A stretch of DNA of 7,857 bases. It comes from JALXDT01 sp964634755. Its GTDB lineage: Bacteria > Acidobacteriota > Aminicenantia > JAMOAD01. Below, in pieces: positions 6,652 through 7,857 of this stretch. The notes under the pieces are model-generated. The model did not search any database. It worked only from the letters and a program-made list of their open reading frames with translations, and was not told where the DNA came from. The stretch is taken from positions 1 through 7,857 of the forward strand of contig CAZWJH010000103.1 in the NCBI GenBank assembly GCA_964634755.1, given 5' to 3'. How positions within the stretch are numbered: the stretch's first letter is position 1; each line of letters begins with the position of its first letter. A program made the position numbers and the translations under genes.

Positions 6652-7800
6652 ATGTACAAAAAAGGTAATTTTTTATTTACTTCGGAGTCAGTAACAGAAG
6701 GTCATCCGGATAAAATAGCGGATCAGATTTCGGATGCTATTTTAGATGCTTTAATTGAACAGGATAAAGATTCACATGTTGCAGTTGAAACAATAACAAC
6801 AACCGGTCTCGTTTTTATAGCTGGTGAAGTTACTACGAAAGGTTATGTTGATTTTCCTCAGGTTGTGAGAAATACAGTAAGAGAAATAGGGTATACAAGG
6901 GCTAAGTATGGTTTTGATTATGAAACATGTTCGGTAATTTCATCAATACATGAACAGTCCCCGGATATTGCAATGGGAGTCAATCCCGGTGGTGCTGGAG
7001 ACCAGGGTATGATGTTTGGTTATGCGACCACAGAAACTGATGAATTAATGCCTATGCCAATAATGTTTGCTCACAAGTTGGTTAGACAGCTCACCAAAGT
7101 AAGAAAAGACGATGTCTTGCCTTATTTAAGACCAGATGGAAAATCCCAGGTTACTATTGAATATAAAGATGGTAAACCTGTAAGGGTTGATGCCGTAGTT
7201 GTTTCTGCTCAACATTCACCAGATGTAAAACAGTCAGAGATAAGAGAGGATATTATTGAGAAGGTAATATATGAAGTAATTCCGAGAGAAATGATTGATG
7301 AAGATACAAAATACTATATCAATCCGACGGGAAAGTTTGTAATGGGCGGCCCCATGGCTGATACAGGTCTCACAGGAAGAAAAATTATTGTTGATACATA
7401 TGGGGGGGTTGTAAGTCATGGAGGAGGAGCTTTTTCAGGAAAGGATCCTACAAAAGTGGATAGATCAGCTGCTTATATGGCAAGATATATAGCAAAAAAT
7501 ATGGTAGCAGCTGGAGTTTCCGAGGAATTTACAGTTCAGCTTGCTTATGCGATTGGAGTGGCTGATCCTGTTTCTATTATGATCGATACTCATGGTAAAG
7601 GAAAAGTTGACGAGGCAAAGATAGTGAAAGCTATAAGGGAGATTTTTGATCTTACTCCAAGAGGTATCATAAATCAGCTTAATCTTTTAAGGCCTATTTA
7701 TAAGAAGACAGCTGCCTACGGTCATTTCGGAAGAACAGAAGAGAGTTTTTCCTGGGAAAAAACAGATAAGGTTAAAGATATTAAAAATGCATTATTTTAA
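6652..7800 (+). CDS. metK: S-adenosylmethionine synthetase (methionine adenosyltransferase)
   Basis: Makes S-adenosylmethionine from methionine and ATP, releasing phosphate and pyrophosphate, in the cytoplasm; the family enzyme is a tetramer with Mg and K cofactors. The 382-residue product matches the usual length of about 384. It begins MYKKGNFLFTSESVTEGHPD, with the catalytic His in GHPDK (17-21) and metal-binding Asp nearby. The ATP-binding hexapeptide GAGDQG is at 114-119. TGLTGRKI is at 238-245. The glycine-rich, Lys-containing loop GGGAFSGKDPTKVDRSAAY is at 257-275. All expected active-site motifs are present and there is no frameshift, even at a run of seven G (7402-7408). An upstream in-frame ATG at 6607 would add 15 hydrophobic residues, but it has no ribosome binding site and lies within the promoter. 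The gene is followed 12 bases later by ahcY, so both probably share one transcript. Confidence 0.99.
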   Translation: MYKKGNFLFTSESVTEGHPDKIADQISDAILDALIEQDKDSHVAVETITTTGLVFIAGEVTTKGYVDFPQVVRNTVREIGYTRAKYGFDYETCSVISSIHEQSPDIAMGVNPGGAGDQGMMFGYATTETDELMPMPIMFAHKLVRQLTKVRKDDVLPYLRPDGKSQVTIEYKDGKPVRVDAVVVSAQHSPDVKQSEIREDIIEKVIYEVIPREMIDEDTKYYINPTGKFVMGGPMADTGLTGRKIIVDTYGGVVSHGGGAFSGKDPTKVDRSAAYMARYIAKNMVAAGVSEEFTVQLAYAIGVADPVSIMIDTHGKGKVDEAKIVKAIREIFDLTPRGIINQLNLLRPIYKKTAAYGHFGRTEESFSWEKTDKVKDIKNALF

Positions 7801-7812
7801 TGAGGAGGAATA

Positions 7813-7857
7813 ATGAAATATGATGTAAAGGACCTCAGCCTTGCTGAGGAGGGTAAA
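7813..7857 (+). CDS. ahcY: S-adenosylhomocysteine hydrolase (first 15 codons, runs off right edge)
   Basis: The peptide MKYDVKDLSLAEEGK matches the N-terminus of S-adenosylhomocysteine hydrolase, which splits S-adenosylhomocysteine into adenosine and homocysteine using bound NAD. AGGAGG (7803-7808) sits four bases before the ATG and starts only two bases after the metK stop. Pairing SAM synthesis with removal of its by-product is a known operon arrangement. Only 15 residues are visible, so the identity rests on the (Y)DVKD-x-SLAE-x-GK pattern and the metK context. Confidence 0.85.
   Translation, partial: MKYDVKDLSLAEEGK
7833..7849 (+). repeat. Perfect hairpin within the start of ahcY
   Basis: CCTCAGC-CTT-GCTGAGG is a 7-base perfect stem with a 3-base loop, 20 bases after the ahcY ATG. 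It encodes part of LSLAEE, so it may be a coincidence of codon choice, but it would form a stable structure near the ribosome entry region. Confidence 0.45.

Overview
The window is low-GC, mostly coding DNA from a Gram-negative bacterium. The Gram-negative assignment rests on an envelope-type ABC permease operon and the tail of what looks like a LolA-like outer-membrane lipoprotein-sorting protein. A housekeeping metK-ahcY pair sits at the right edge. A Deferribacterota- or Desulfobacterota-like host would fit, but that is an impression and not something the sequence proves. The assembly is a draft: three runs of exactly 100 N (1695-1794, 3019-3118, 5784-5883) look like placeholders for gaps of unknown length, and all three fall in coding DNA.

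Left block, minus strand, read from right to left. A TetR-family repressor gene (start 3576) has its own promoter with a palindromic operator on the transcription start. After a gap comes the last 39 codons of a different gene, probably a LolA-like lipoprotein-sorting protein. A 160-base spacer with inverted repeats follows. Next come three tandem paralogous FtsX/MacB-type ABC permease genes: A (2738 to the gap at 1794), B (the gap at 1694 to 585) and C (575 to beyond the left edge). Read through the N runs, this block seems to encode a 717-residue double permease and a 225-residue TetR protein. Both are very probably artefacts of filled gaps. The likely real layout is tetR, lolA-like, permease A, permease B, permease C, with an ABC ATPase expected beyond the left edge. 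Together these would form a TetR-controlled envelope export or lipoprotein-trafficking system.

Middle block, minus strand. One long gene (6497 to 3737) encodes a soluble hybrid histidine kinase with four PAS domains, HisKA, HATPase and a C-terminal receiver domain. The third gap interrupts PAS2. No response regulator with an output domain is next to it.

Right block, plus strand. metK (S-adenosylmethionine synthetase) starts at 6652 behind a good sigma70 promoter that diverges from the kinase promoter. The first 15 codons of ahcY (S-adenosylhomocysteine hydrolase) follow 12 bases after the metK stop. The two genes make and recycle the methyl donor cycle, and the spacing suggests an operon. 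No riboswitch-sized leader lies in front of metK.
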